DNA of 64,000 nucleotides from Paraburkholderia mimosarum LMG 23256 = NBRC 106338 (GTDB lineage: Bacteria; Pseudomonadota; Gammaproteobacteria; Burkholderiales; Burkholderiaceae): NCBI RefSeq assembly GCF_000739815.1, contig NZ_BBJJ01000001.1:411023-475022 (forward strand), written 5' to 3'. A program made the translations under genes and the position numbers. The notes below the pieces were generated by a model that saw only the letters and a list, made by a program, of their open reading frames with translations, was not told the DNA's origin and ran no database searches. This document shows positions 1 through 9,600 of the stretch, piece after piece (within the stretch, counting starts at the first letter, position 1; each line of letters opens with the position of its first letter).

Positions 1-113
1 CAGACGTCGAGCCCTTCGGTGGTCTCGGCCTGCGGCAGGCGCATCATGGTGGCGATGCCGCCGAACCGCGGCATCTCGTTACCGCCCATCGGCTGGTTGA
101 ATTGGCGCTCCAT
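1..113 (-). CDS. speB: Agmatinase/ureohydrolase family protein, N-terminal fragment
   Basis: Only the first 37 codons are inside the window; the gene continues past the left edge. The ATG on the minus strand opens MERQFNQPMGGNEMPRFGGI and continues with an IATMMRLP segment. This is the usual start of Burkholderiaceae agmatinase/guanidinobutyrase-type ureohydrolases, which remove urea from agmatine or related guanidino compounds to feed putrescine or GABA pools. The manganese-binding Asp/His motifs lie beyond the edge and cannot be checked, so the substrate is uncertain. Nearby are a LuxR regulator and an amine-oxidase-like flavoprotein, which would fit an amine or guanidine catabolic neighbourhood. 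The family call rests only on this N-terminal segment. Confidence 0.7.
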   Translation of the reverse strand, partial: MERQFNQPMGGNEMPRFGGIATMMRLPQAETTEGLDV

Positions 114-266
114 CTGACGAATCTCCGATCGTTAGAGTCAAATCGATCGGGCGATGGTAGGGGAGATCGAGCGCGGCCAAATATCGAAGTTGAGATGTTT
201 ACATCGATGCGGCTCGATGTATGTGCGTCCTTAATTCGGCAGGCGGCGCCGGAAACCGGCCGGCGT

Positions 267-1097
267 TCAAGCCGCTGCGTGGCCCCACGCGACCAGCTCG
301 CGCTTGGTACGCACGCCCAGCTTCGCAAAGGCGCGCTTCACGTACGACTCGGCCGTTGCGACCTGCACGCCCAGGATCTGCGCGGCCTCGGGCACGGTCT
401 TGCCCGTGATGAGGTGCGCACAGGTCTCGTATTCGCGTTTGGAGAGCCGCACGGCGTCTCGCGCGATGCGCGCGTCGAACTGCGCGAGCGGATGCAAGAA
501 GGGCGCCGCATGGGCGATGCGCCGGGCGGCGCTAGTCGAGGCATGCAATTCGAGCAGCGGAAACAGAAACTCGCTCACGCCGCGAAAACGGTTCATTTCC
601 GCGAGCGTAAAAGGCGGCTCGCGCAGCGCGCGTTCGAGCGCGATGGAGTGCTGGGCATGCCGCGTGCCGCGCGCGAGCACGCATTCGTGGGCGATGCGCG
701 CCTCGTCGAAGAGGCGGCGGCGGAACTCGCCCGGCTCGATGGCGCCGATATCGCGCACCACGAGCATCGTGCCGGTCTTGCCGCGAAGGCCGGCGAAGAG
801 CGGATCGCTTTCGTAGAACCGGTCGTAATAGAGCGTCATCACGTCCGAGATCGCGCCCGAATCCATGCCCACGCCGCCGCTGCCGATCCATTCGCAGCGA
901 AAGCCCGTGGGCATCGTGCTGTCCACGCGCGAGCGCTCGATGTGGACCACGTTGACGGGCAGGACTTCGTTCATCAACAGCGTGAGGCGCGGCACGAAAT
1001 CGGGCGTGCCGACGGCCTCGATCACGTTGCCGAGGGTCTTGAACGAGAGCGGGAAATCGGGTTGATCGCGGTTGATCGGGGGTACGTTGAGCCGCAT
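267..1097 (-). CDS. LuxR-family transcriptional regulator
   Basis: The predicted protein has 276 residues. The C-terminal 60 residues form a GerE/LuxR-type helix-turn-helix, starting at LSKREYETCAHLITGK and ending in the VATAESYVKRAFAKLGV recognition-helix pattern. The N-terminal 200 residues have no receiver aspartate and do not resemble a canonical autoinducer domain, so this is probably an orphan LuxR regulator with an unknown ligand. The ATG at 1097 is preferred because an AAAGGGG ribosome-binding site sits seven bases upstream; the longer reading frame to 1217 has no such site. The gene lies between the agmatinase gene and the divergent cupin gene, so it may control the amine-related genes around it. 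That role is inferred from position only. Confidence 0.85.
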   Translation of the reverse strand: MRLNVPPINRDQPDFPLSFKTLGNVIEAVGTPDFVPRLTLLMNEVLPVNVVHIERSRVDSTMPTGFRCEWIGSGGVGMDSGAISDVMTLYYDRFYESDPLFAGLRGKTGTMLVVRDIGAIEPGEFRRRLFDEARIAHECVLARGTRHAQHSIALERALREPPFTLAEMNRFRGVSEFLFPLLELHASTSAARRIAHAAPFLHPLAQFDARIARDAVRLSKREYETCAHLITGKTVPEAAQILGVQVATAESYVKRAFAKLGVRTKRELVAWGHAAA

Positions 1098-1275
1098 GGC
1101 GCGCCCCTTTCGTGTAGGCCGGGCCATTATAGCCGAAGCGTTTTGGCCGCCGAAAAGGGGGCATGGCTCGGGAAAAACGGCCGAAAAATGCAGCTTGCCC
1201 CCCTCGCGGGGGGGCATACCGCGGCCGCGCCAGTCGGTAACGTTGGCCTTACCCCATCAACTCGAAACGACGCAA

Positions 1276-1620
1276 ATGAGCAAACTGATACACGACATCG
1301 TGCCGCTCGGCGCTGGCATCGGCGAATTCACGAAGCTGGAGTTCGGCATGGACGAGCGCGACTGGCGCGCCGCCGCGGGCAAGAACAGCAGCTATGTGAT
1401 CGGCTGGTGGGAAGGCAAGGTCGGCGCGGTGGACTTTCCGGCCACGACCGCCGACGAGGCGGTGTGGCTCGTCGAAGGCAGGATCGCGCTGACCGACGCC
1501 GCCGGCGGCCGCAAGGAGTTCACGGCGGGCCAGGGCTATCTGCTGCCCGCCGGCTTCGCCGGCCGTTGGGAAACGATCGAGGACGCGAAGAAGTTCTACG
1601 TCGTGCTCGAACCGGCCTGA
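1276..1620 (+). CDS. Cupin domain protein (Cupin_3/DUF861-like)
   Basis: A 114-residue single-domain cupin. The barrel is recognisable from the motif around residues 55-100 (TADEAVWLVEGRIALTD, then GQGYLLPAGFAGRWET). The sequence VDFPATTADEAVW replaces the usual cupin-1 histidine cluster, which is typical of DUF861 (EutQ/ureidoglycine-aminohydrolase-like) cupins. Members of this family are often encoded beside FAD-dependent amine oxidases, as here: the next gene starts about 57 bases downstream on the same strand. The chosen ATG is followed by a well-conserved MSKLIHDIVP-like start. The enzymatic role is unknown; metal binding cannot be confirmed from this sequence. Confidence 0.8.
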   Translation: MSKLIHDIVPLGAGIGEFTKLEFGMDERDWRAAAGKNSSYVIGWWEGKVGAVDFPATTADEAVWLVEGRIALTDAAGGRKEFTAGQGYLLPAGFAGRWETIEDAKKFYVVLEPA

Positions 1621-1677
1621 AGCGATCCGCCTCCCACGGCGGCGGCTCCGTTTGTCTCATTCAATGCTGTGAAAACG

Positions 1678-3114
1678 ATGATGAGCACCCCTGCACAATT
1701 TGAAGTGGAATCGCCAGCACCCGCTGCAATCGGCGTGCAAGAGGCGCTTTCGCGCACGCGCTTCTTTCCGTACTGGCTCGACAATCGCGCCGAGCCGCCG
1801 GCCGAGCCGAAGCTCACGGCCAACGTAAAGGCCGATTTGCTGATCGTCGGCGGCGGCTTCACGGGGCTCTGGGCGGCTGTGCAGGCGAAAGAGCTGATGC
1901 CGCATCTGAACGTCGTGCTGATCGAGGCGGGCAAGGTCGCGCATGGCGCCTCGGGCCGCGCAGGCGGCATCATCTCGACTTCGGTGATGCACGGCCTGCC
2001 CAATGCCGTGCGCGTGTTTCCCGACGACATCGCGCAGCTCGAAGCATTCGGCCATCGCAATCTGGACGGCTTCGAGGAAACGCTCGAGCGCTACGGCATC
2101 GACGCGGACATCGAATGGAACGGCGAAATGACGGTGGCGGTCGATCCGGCGCATGTCGAGCATTTGCGCGCCGACTATGAGCTGCACAGGCGCTACGGGC
2201 ACGACGTCGTCATGCTCGAGCGCGAAGCGACACGCGAGCAACTGGATTCGCCGCTGTTCGCCGGAGCCCTGTGGTCGCGCAATCGCAGCGGCACCGTGCA
2301 TCCGGCGAAGCTCGCGTGGGGCCTCAAGCGCGCGGCGCTTTCGCTCGGCGTGAAGCTTTACGAGCACACGCCGCTCGTGGAGGTCGTCGACGAAGGCGAG
2401 ACGGTTTTTGTCAAAACGCCTGAAGGCAGCGTGCGCGCGCCCCGCGTGGTGTTCGGCAGCGGCACCGCCAGGATTGGCATTGCGGACATCAATCGCCGCG
2501 TGCTGCAGGTGCGCGACCATGTGCTCGCCACCGAGCCGCTCACCGACGAGCAACTCTCGCGCATCGGCTGGAAAAATCGCCAGGGCATTTACGATACCCG
2601 CACGCAGCTTAATTACTTCCGGCTCACGAAGCACAACAACATCATCTTCGGCGGCCTCGTCAGCTATCATTTCGACGGCGATCCGAATCCGCCGCAGGAC
2701 CAGAAAGCGCAGACCTACTATCGGCTCGCGCAGGCATTTTATCGCACGTTCCCGCAGCTTTGCGATGTGCGCTTCTCGCATGCGTGGGGCGGCCCGATCG
2801 ACTACTGTTCGCGCGGGTCCGTGTTCGCCAAGCGCTATCTGAACGGCAAGGCCGTGTTCGTGGCGGGCTACACGGGCTTTGGCGTGGCGGCCAGCCGTTT
2901 CGGCGCGTTCATGGGGCTGAACATCCTCTTCGATCGCGAGAGCCCCGAGCGCGCGCTCGATATCGCCAACCAGAGCCCGTCGTATATCCCGCCGGAGCCG
3001 GTGCGCTGGCTCGCCGCGAAAGTCACGTTCCATGCGTTCGACGGCGCCGACGCCGAAGGCGGATGGAAGCGCGCGTGGATCAAGGGCATCAAGGCGATGG
3101 GCTTTCCAATGTGA
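1678..3114 (+). CDS. FAD-dependent amine oxidoreductase (PuuB/DAO family)
   Basis: About 478 residues. A Rossmann FAD-binding motif (LLIVGGGFTGLWAA) lies near residue 55, followed by the acidic residue LIEAGKVAHGASGRAGG characteristic of gamma-glutamylputrescine oxidase and related DAO-family flavoproteins. The C-terminal part contains the usual GKAVFVAGYTGFGVAASR FAD-closing segment. Such enzymes oxidise primary or N-acylated amines to aldehydes. The nearby agmatinase gene suggests a polyamine-derived substrate, but no glutamyl-putrescine synthetase is visible. Three start codons are possible (GTG 1669, ATG 1678, ATG 1681). The coding sequence runs into the LysR gene, with the stop and the possible GTG start of the next gene overlapping, so the two are probably co-transcribed. 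Confidence 0.85.
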   Translation: MMSTPAQFEVESPAPAAIGVQEALSRTRFFPYWLDNRAEPPAEPKLTANVKADLLIVGGGFTGLWAAVQAKELMPHLNVVLIEAGKVAHGASGRAGGIISTSVMHGLPNAVRVFPDDIAQLEAFGHRNLDGFEETLERYGIDADIEWNGEMTVAVDPAHVEHLRADYELHRRYGHDVVMLEREATREQLDSPLFAGALWSRNRSGTVHPAKLAWGLKRAALSLGVKLYEHTPLVEVVDEGETVFVKTPEGSVRAPRVVFGSGTARIGIADINRRVLQVRDHVLATEPLTDEQLSRIGWKNRQGIYDTRTQLNYFRLTKHNNIIFGGLVSYHFDGDPNPPQDQKAQTYYRLAQAFYRTFPQLCDVRFSHAWGGPIDYCSRGSVFAKRYLNGKAVFVAGYTGFGVAASRFGAFMGLNILFDRESPERALDIANQSPSYIPPEPVRWLAAKVTFHAFDGADAEGGWKRAWIKGIKAMGFPM

Positions 3115-3119
3115 GCAGC

Positions 3120-4049
3120 ATGTTTTCCAATACCTCAGACCTCGACTTGCGGCTCATCCGCGTCTTCCTCGCCGTGGTGGACGCGCGCGGCATCACGGCG
3201 GCCGAAGCCACGCTCGGCGTGCGGCAGTCCACCATCAGCACGCAGCTTTCGGCGCTCGAGGCCCGCGTGGGCTTCAAGCTTTGCGAGCGCGGGCGCGGCG
3301 GCTTTCGCCTGACGTCGAAGGGCGAACGTTTCGTGCCCTCGGCGCGCGCGCTGGTCGCGGCAACCAATGAATTCGTCGCGCGCGTGCGCGACATCGACCG
3401 CAAGCTGGTGGGCACGCTCGGCATTGGCCTGATCGGGCAGGCTTCGCACGTCGAAAACGCGCGACTCGCCGAAGCGATCGGCGTGTTTCGCAAGCGCGAC
3501 CAGGCCGTGCGCTTCACGATGAAGGTGGCCGCTCCGCAGGAGCTGGAGGAAAGCCTCGTCAACAATCAGCTCGACATTGCGATCGGCTACTTCTGGCACC
3601 GCGTGGCGGGCCTCGACTACACCGAGCTGTTCGGCGAGCGCCAGGTGCTGTGCTGCGGGCGCGGGCATGCGCTGTTTCACGAAGCGGCGCACGTCAACGT
3701 CGACGATCTGCGCGAGCACGACTGGGTGTGGCGCAGCTATCCGATCCCCGAGGAGCTCGCGGGCATCGGCGACCGCCAGGTGACGGCGATCGCAGACAGC
3801 ATCGACGCGGCCACGGTCCTGATTCTTTCGGGCAGCCACATCGGCTATCTGCCGGCGCATCATGCCGAACCGTTCGAGCAGCGCGGCCTCATCCGGGTGC
3901 TCGGGCGCGCCACGTTCGGCTTCGACGTGCCGATGCATCTGGCCGTCAAGCGCAGCGCAGCAGAGAAGCCCATCGTGCGCGCGTTCTGCGAGGATCTCCT
4001 CAACGTGTACGGGCACCATGCTGTTGCGCCCGAATCGCCGTCGGCGTAA
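3120..4049 (+). CDS. LysR-family transcriptional regulator
   Basis: The protein has about 309 residues with a typical LysR N-terminal winged helix-turn-helix (DLRLIRVFLAVVDARGITAA, then VRQSTISTQLSALEARVG) and a C-terminal effector-binding domain of two Rossmann-like lobes. A GTG at 3111 overlapping the previous stop could be the real start and would indicate translational coupling to the flavoprotein; ATG 3120 is given as the conservative start. LysR regulators usually stand divergent to their target. Here the regulator is distal in the same operon as an amine oxidase, so autoregulated control of that operon is plausible but not shown. Confidence 0.9.
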   Translation: MFSNTSDLDLRLIRVFLAVVDARGITAAEATLGVRQSTISTQLSALEARVGFKLCERGRGGFRLTSKGERFVPSARALVAATNEFVARVRDIDRKLVGTLGIGLIGQASHVENARLAEAIGVFRKRDQAVRFTMKVAAPQELEESLVNNQLDIAIGYFWHRVAGLDYTELFGERQVLCCGRGHALFHEAAHVNVDDLREHDWVWRSYPIPEELAGIGDRQVTAIADSIDAATVLILSGSHIGYLPAHHAEPFEQRGLIRVLGRATFGFDVPMHLAVKRSAAEKPIVRAFCEDLLNVYGHHAVAPESPSA

Positions 4050-4092
4050 TGGCGAGTGACCCGTCAGGCGCTGTTATCGGCGTGCGCGGGCC

Positions 4093-5487
4093 TCATGCCG
4101 AATCGCTCGTGGCTCTGGCGGTTTTGCCGGGAGCCGGGCTGGCCTCTGCGGCTTCGCATGCGTGAAGCCCGGTGACCGCGGCGGTGAGCCCGCGCCCGCC
4201 CGGGTTGTTGCGCAGCGTGAATGTCAGGCCCTGCCGCTGCGCGATGCGCGCGACGATCGAAAGACCGAGCCCGCTGCCCGCGCCTTGTGCATGATCGCCG
4301 CGGAAAAAGCGGTCGAGCACGCGTTCGAGATCGCTTTCGGGGATGCCGGGCCCGTTGTCCACGACTTCGAAGCCGAGCGTGCCCTGCACGCGCGTGAGCA
4401 CGAGATCGATCTTGCCGCCTGCCGGCGTGTAGCGGATCGCGTTGTCGAGCAGGTTGTTGAGCAAGGTGTTGAGGCCGTGAGCGTCGGCGCTCACGTTGCA
4501 GATGTCCTCGGGCGTCACGGGCGGACGCGACTCCAGCCCGAGATCGATGCCTTTCTCCTCCGCGAGCAGCGAGAAGTCGCCGATGGCCTGTTCGCCCAGC
4601 CGCCGCAAGCTCACTACGGCCGCTGGCGCGGGCGCCTGCGCGTCTTCGCGGGCGAGCGTGAGCAGCTGCTGCACGAGGCGGATGGTCCGGTTCAGCCGGG
4701 TTTGCATGCGCTCGAGCGTGCGCGGCTCGCCGTTCAGCGTGCCGTCGTGCAGCGCCGCCTGCCATTGCAGCTTGAGCGCGGCGAGCGGCGAGCGCAGTTC
4801 GTGCGCCGCGTCGGCAATGAACGTGCGCTGCGCCTGCGAGGCGGCGTTCAGGCGATCGAGCAGATCGTTGAGCGCGACGACGAGCGGGCGCAGTTCGACG
4901 GGCACCGAGCCGTCGAGGCTCAACGGTTCGAGCGCGTGGGCCGAACGCGAAGCGAGCAGGGCCGACAGCGCGCGCACCGGCGCGAGCCCGCGCGTCACGA
5001 CGAACAGCACGAGCAGGAGGGCCACCGGCACGAGCAGCGCGAGCGGCCAAAGCGTGTGGAGCGCGAGGCGCAGCGCGAGCGTGTCGCGCACCGAGATGGG
5101 CTGGGCGACCTGGACGAAGCGCTCGGCTTGGGCGAGGACGAACACGCGCCAATGCACCTCGTCGTGCTCGATGGTGCGAAAGCCCGCGGGCTGGCGCGGC
5201 AGGACGGGCGTTTCCTGCGAGCGGTAGACGAGTTCGCCGTCGCGGTCCCAGACCTCGATGAGAATGCGGTCGTCGGCGATCTCCTCGAAGCCTGGGCTCG
5301 TCTGCTCGGTCTCGCGTGCGGTCGCGACGTTCGCGGGCATGGAGCGCGCGACGGCGTGCAGCTCGTAATCGAAGAGTTCGCCGGCTTCCTCGCGCGCAGT
5401 GTGGAAAATGCCGAAGCCCGCCACCACGGAGGTGGCCGCGAAGCCGCAGATGAGCCAGCCCAGCAGGCGGCCGCGGATGGATTTCAT
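4093..5487 (-). CDS. Two-component sensor histidine kinase (QseC/PmrB-like)
   Basis: 464 residues. Transmembrane segments lie at about residues 9-28 and 145-166 and flank a periplasmic sensor region of about 115 residues. A HAMP-like linker follows, then a HisKA domain with the phospho-acceptor His229 in DAAHELRSPLAALK, and an HATPase_c domain with an N box (NNLLDNAIRYTPAGG), a G1 box (DNGPGIP) and a G2 box (GSGLGLSIV). Its start overlaps the stop of the response-regulator gene by four bases (ATGA), so the pair is translationally coupled. The architecture matches the QseC/PmrB/TctE class. The ligand cannot be deduced. The tail after residue 440 is Ala-rich and probably disordered. Confidence 0.93.
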   Translation of the reverse strand: MKSIRGRLLGWLICGFAATSVVAGFGIFHTAREEAGELFDYELHAVARSMPANVATARETEQTSPGFEEIADDRILIEVWDRDGELVYRSQETPVLPRQPAGFRTIEHDEVHWRVFVLAQAERFVQVAQPISVRDTLALRLALHTLWPLALLVPVALLLVLFVVTRGLAPVRALSALLASRSAHALEPLSLDGSVPVELRPLVVALNDLLDRLNAASQAQRTFIADAAHELRSPLAALKLQWQAALHDGTLNGEPRTLERMQTRLNRTIRLVQQLLTLAREDAQAPAPAAVVSLRRLGEQAIGDFSLLAEEKGIDLGLESRPPVTPEDICNVSADAHGLNTLLNNLLDNAIRYTPAGGKIDLVLTRVQGTLGFEVVDNGPGIPESDLERVLDRFFRGDHAQGAGSGLGLSIVARIAQRQGLTFTLRNNPGGRGLTAAVTGLHACEAAEASPAPGKTARATSDSA

Positions 5488-6146
5488 TCCGGTCTCTTGA
5501 GCCGGTAGCCCACGCCGCGCACGGTCACGATCTGCTCGGTGCCGATCTTGCGGCGCAAGCTGTGCACATGAACCTCGATGGCGTTGCTACCCACTTCCTC
5601 GCCCCAGCCGTACATGCGTTCTTCGAGTTCGGCCTTCGTGAACACGCGTGCGGGTTGCTCGATCAGCACGCGCAGCAACGCGAATTCGCGCGGCACGAGC
5701 GCGATGCTCTCGCCGTCTTTCGTCACTTCGTGCGCGGCGGGGTCGAGCGCGAGGCTGCCATGCGTGTAGACGGGCTGCTTCTGGCCCGTGCGGCGGCGCA
5801 GCATGGCGCGCGTGCGGGCGGCCAGTTCGTCGAGATCGAAGGGCTTGATGAGGTAGTCGTCGGCGCCTGCGTCGAGCCCGGCGATGCGGTCCGTCACCGA
5901 ATCGCGCGCGGTCAGGATCAGCACGGCCGCTTCGCCGCCCTTGCGCCGATAGTCGTTGAGCACCTCGATGCCGTCTTTCTTCGGCAGCCCGAGATCGAGC
6001 AGTACGAGGTCGTACACGTCGTTGTCGAGCGAGAGTTCCGCCTCCCGCCCGTCGCGCGCCCAATCGACGGCATGGCCCTCGCGGCGCATCGAATCGAGCA
6101 CCGTTTCGGCAATCATCTCGTCGTCTTCCACTACCAGCAGGCGCAT
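5484..6146 (-). CDS. OmpR-family response regulator (QseB/PmrA-like)
   Basis: 220 residues. The receiver domain has the acidic pocket VVEDDE at residues 5-10, phospho-acceptor Asp51 (LVLLDLGLPKKDG) and the conserved Lys of LIKPFDL. It is followed by a Trans_reg_C winged helix ending VTVRGVGYRLKRPE. The start at 6146 is chosen because MRLLVVEDD is the universal family start and a GGGGAGCG ribosome-binding site precedes it; upstream in-frame ATG 6185 lacks this. It forms an operon with the downstream kinase. A CTTAA-N6-CTTAA direct repeat about 45-60 bases upstream looks like the binding site of this regulator class, suggesting autoregulation. Confidence 0.93.
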   Translation of the reverse strand: MRLLVVEDDEMIAETVLDSMRREGHAVDWARDGREAELSLDNDVYDLVLLDLGLPKKDGIEVLNDYRRKGGEAAVLILTARDSVTDRIAGLDAGADDYLIKPFDLDELAARTRAMLRRRTGQKQPVYTHGSLALDPAAHEVTKDGESIALVPREFALLRVLIEQPARVFTKAELEERMYGWGEEVGSNAIEVHVHSLRRKIGTEQIVTVRGVGYRLKRPE

Positions 6147-6190
6147 CGCTCGCTCCCCGGATCTGAACCCCTCATTGTCGCTCATGCCGG

Positions 6191-6206
6191 CTTAACCGGG
6201 GCTTAA
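6191..6206. promoter_or_regulatory. PmrA/QseB-type direct-repeat box
   Basis: Two CTTAA pentamers at 6191-6195 and 6202-6206 are spaced 11 bases apart, one helical turn. This is the geometry known for PmrA/QseB-family response regulators. It lies just upstream of the response-regulator gene transcribed leftwards. Autoregulation is inferred. Confidence 0.55.
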
Positions 6207-6690
6207 GCGTGGGGTTTGTCCGGGTCGTGCGAGTGTATCAGGACATCGGTTGCGGTTCGTTCGATCAGCTCCAGTGCGCCCGGCGTCGCACCTGTTTGGC
6301 CCAAGGTGAAGAGCGGCCGGCGGTTCTTGTTATTCATGATTAAGCTGTCCGAAATATTTTACGCGAGCGTCATCCCCGGCTTGCTTCCTTCCAGCGGCTT
6401 TTCCCGGCTCCGGCAATGGTGTGGCACGGGTATCGCCACGCGACGGTCCTATGGCCCGGATCTCGCGGACGTAATATTTGTAATATATGCTGCGGCGCAG
6501 CAACCGGTTGCTGATCACCGGGTTGGGTCTCAAAAATCCCCCATTTGGCTCAAAAATTGAGCAAGTCAGGCGTTTAGAGGCGCTTTCAGGCGTTCGATTT
6601 GATCGAAGGCAGGCAAATAGTTATGCGTAACGAATCATATGACAAATTCTGACACTCGAAAGATTCTGTAAGTGCTAAATTCCGCGCCAG
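6207..6690 (+). promoter_or_regulatory. Upstream region of the large TPS adhesin gene, with palindromes
   Basis: About 480 bases with no convincing gene. The last 350 bases are distinctly AT-richer than the flanks. Two short palindromes are visible: GCTCAAAAATTGAGC at 6548-6562 and TTCGATTTGATCGAA at 6593-6607, the latter next to two TCAGGCGTT repeats. They could be operators for the adhesin promoter. No sigma-70 promoter could be fixed with confidence. Confidence 0.4.
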
Positions 6691-9600
6691 ATGACTTGCT
6701 GCAGTCGTACAAGAAAGATGGCAAAAAAAGCACGCTACGCACAACAACTGGCCGCACATGAAGCGGCGCTCGCAAACCGACGTTTCATTCGTTTGCCCGG
6801 GGAACAGCAGGTTGCTGGCCGTCCGCTATGGATGCGCATGACTGCCGCCGTCATGACGGTGGTGATGTACTTTGCGCCTGCCGTACTGCTTGCCGATCAG
6901 ACTGCGCACGCCGCGCCGATCGTCGACCCTCGCGCGCCGGTCACCTTCCAGCCAACGATTACGCAGACCACCTCCGGGGTGGCAGCAGTGAACATTGCCG
7001 CTCCCAATGCTGCGGGGATCAGCACAAACCAGTACACATCGTTCAATGTCGATTCCGCAGGTTTGGTGCTGAACAACAGCCTGGTTTCGGGTACGCCGCT
7101 GCTTGGTGGCACGCTCGGCGCGAATCCGAATCTCAACGGCCGCGCGGCGACCACGATTCTCAATCAGGTCACGTCGACCACGCCTTCGACCCTCGCTGGC
7201 CCACTGGAGGTGTTTGGAAGTTCGGCGAATGTGATCGTAAGCAATCCGAATGGTATCTCGGTCAATGGACTTGCGCTGACGAACGCGCCGGGACTGGTGC
7301 TGACCACGGGCGTGCCGCAGTTCATTACCGGCCCGGGCGGCACGCCGACCACTTTCGCGAACGCGGGGGCGCTCGCCTATCAGGTCTCATCGGGCAACAT
7401 CACAATCAACGGCCCGGCAGGCGTGAACGGTCCGGGTGCCGGCATCGAAGGGACCGTCGGAAATATTGACCTCATCGGTCAGTCGGTGAACCTCAATGCA
7501 CCGCTGTACGCCGACCAGACCGTCAACGTCATCACGGGCAACCAGACGGTGACGCCCACTGCGACGGGCAGTTCCGGCACGAGCTACGGCACCTCGAATG
7601 TCGTTGCGGGCACGCCCGGCGCGGTCGCAGTCGATGCAAGCCAATATGGCTCGGTCACGTCGGGGCAGATTTTCATCGTGTCGACGGCCGCGGGCCAGGG
7701 GGTCAACCTTCAGGGCACGCTCGCGGGCACCGCTGGCAATGTATCCGTCAACTCCAACGGCGACATCGTGGTCGGTCAGACCTTCGCGAACCAGAACGTC
7801 AATCTGACCAGCGCGGGCAGCACGTCGATCACGGCCGCAGGCCTTGCCAACCAGAACTACACCGTCAACGCAGCGGGCGACGTCAATGCGACGGGGAGCG
7901 TGTCGGCGGGGCAGGACGTGTCGTTCACGGCGGGCAACAACCTGAATGCGGCTTCGGTTGCGGCCAACGGCAAGGCGAGTCTCATCGCGGGCAACTCGAT
8001 GACGCTCGGTTCGCTCTCGGCGAACACAGTCAACATGCGGACGGGCACTGGCGACCTGACCGTCAATTCGGGGCTCACCGCGCCGGGGACGATCACGGCC
8101 GCCGCGGGTCGCGACCTCACGATCAACGGGGCGGTGCAGGGGGGCAGCACGGTCGCGCTGACTGGTGCGCGCAATGCGACGGTCACCGGCTCGGTGGCGT
8201 CGGTCGGCGACACCACGCTCACCGCGCAAACCGGCTCGGCATCCGTGTCTGGCAACCTGCAGAGCAACGGGGCACTCACGACAACGGCCGCGCAGGACAT
8301 GTCGCTCGGCGGTACCGTGCAGGCACAGGGACCTGTCTCGATCACCGCCAGGAACGGCTCGATCACCGGGCAGGGCAACGTTGCCTCGTCGAACGATGCG
8401 GTGTCGCTGACTGCCGGCCAGAACGTGCAGACGGGCGGAAGCCTCCAGGCCGGTACGAACCTGGCCGTGACCGCGGGCGCAAACGCAACGTTGGGCGGCA
8501 CGGTCACCGCCCCGGGAACTGTCACGGTGACCGCAGGGCAGAACGCGACGCTCGCAGGCGCGGCGACCGCCGGCTCGACGCTCACGGTTGCAGCGGGCAA
8601 GAACGCCTCGATCAACGGCGCGGTGTCGTCGATCGGCAGCATGGCGCTGTCGGGAGCCGCCGGCACGTTGACTACGACCGGCGACGTGGTGAGCCTCGGC
8701 ACCCTAAGTGCCAGCGGCCAGCAGGGCGTGAATCTGGGCGGTACGGTCGTCAGCCAGGGCAATGCCTCGATCACCTCGGGGGCGGGCGGGGTGTCGGTCG
8801 GCGGGACGCTCACGAGTCCCGGCACGGTCACGGTGAACTCGGCTCAGGACACCACCATTGCGGGCGCAGTCCATAGCGGCAGCAATACGAGCATCAACGC
8901 GGGCGGCAACGTGGCCCTGAACGGCGGCCTCGAGGCGGACGGCACCGGCAACGCGACTGTCACGGCAGGAGGGACTATCACTGGCGGCGGCGCAATCAAT
9001 GTCGCGAACAACACAACGCTGAATGCGGGCAGCAGCATCGCGCTCACAGGCGCGGTGCAGACCGGCAATGACCTGACTGCGACCGCTGCGCAGAACGTCT
9101 CGACGGGCGCGGTGACGGCGGTGGGCAACGCGGCGATCAAGGCCACGAATGGCAACGCGACGCTCGGCGGAAATGTGCTCACCGGCGGCAACCTTTCTGT
9201 CACGGCGGGCAAGGATGTGAATGCACCCGGCAGCGTGCAGTCGCTGGGCGACCTGAATCTGAACGCGCAGGGCGGGAGCCTCACGGCGAGCGGCCCGGTC
9301 TTGGCAGCGGGCAACGCGACGCTGGGCGCGGGGCAGACGCTTGCGCTGAATGGCGCGACAACCGTACAGGGCAACGCCGCGCTTACCGGCACGAACATCG
9401 CGACGCAGGCGCTCTCGGTCGGCGGCAAGCTGCAGGCGAACGCCGCGCAGAATCTCGACACCTCTGCGGGCACGCTCGCTGTGAATGGTACGGCGACGCT
9501 TGCCGGCGCAACCGTGACGACCGGCAACGCTATCGTGGCCGGCACGTACAACGCGACCGGTACGCAAAGCCTGACGACAACCGGCACGGGCGCTTACCTC

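Noticed and set aside
102..1703. 533-codon plus-strand frame over the LuxR gene
   Set aside because: Arg/Ala/His-rich composition typical of the antisense of a high-GC gene; the opposite strand encodes a clear LuxR regulator.
4162..5508. 448-codon frame antisense to the histidine kinase
   Set aside because: No recognisable domain, biased composition; the kinase on the other strand has all catalytic motifs.
6216..6560. 114-codon frame upstream of the large adhesin
   Set aside because: No ribosome-binding site or domain; it spans the AT-rich leader with palindromes and is better read as regulatory DNA.
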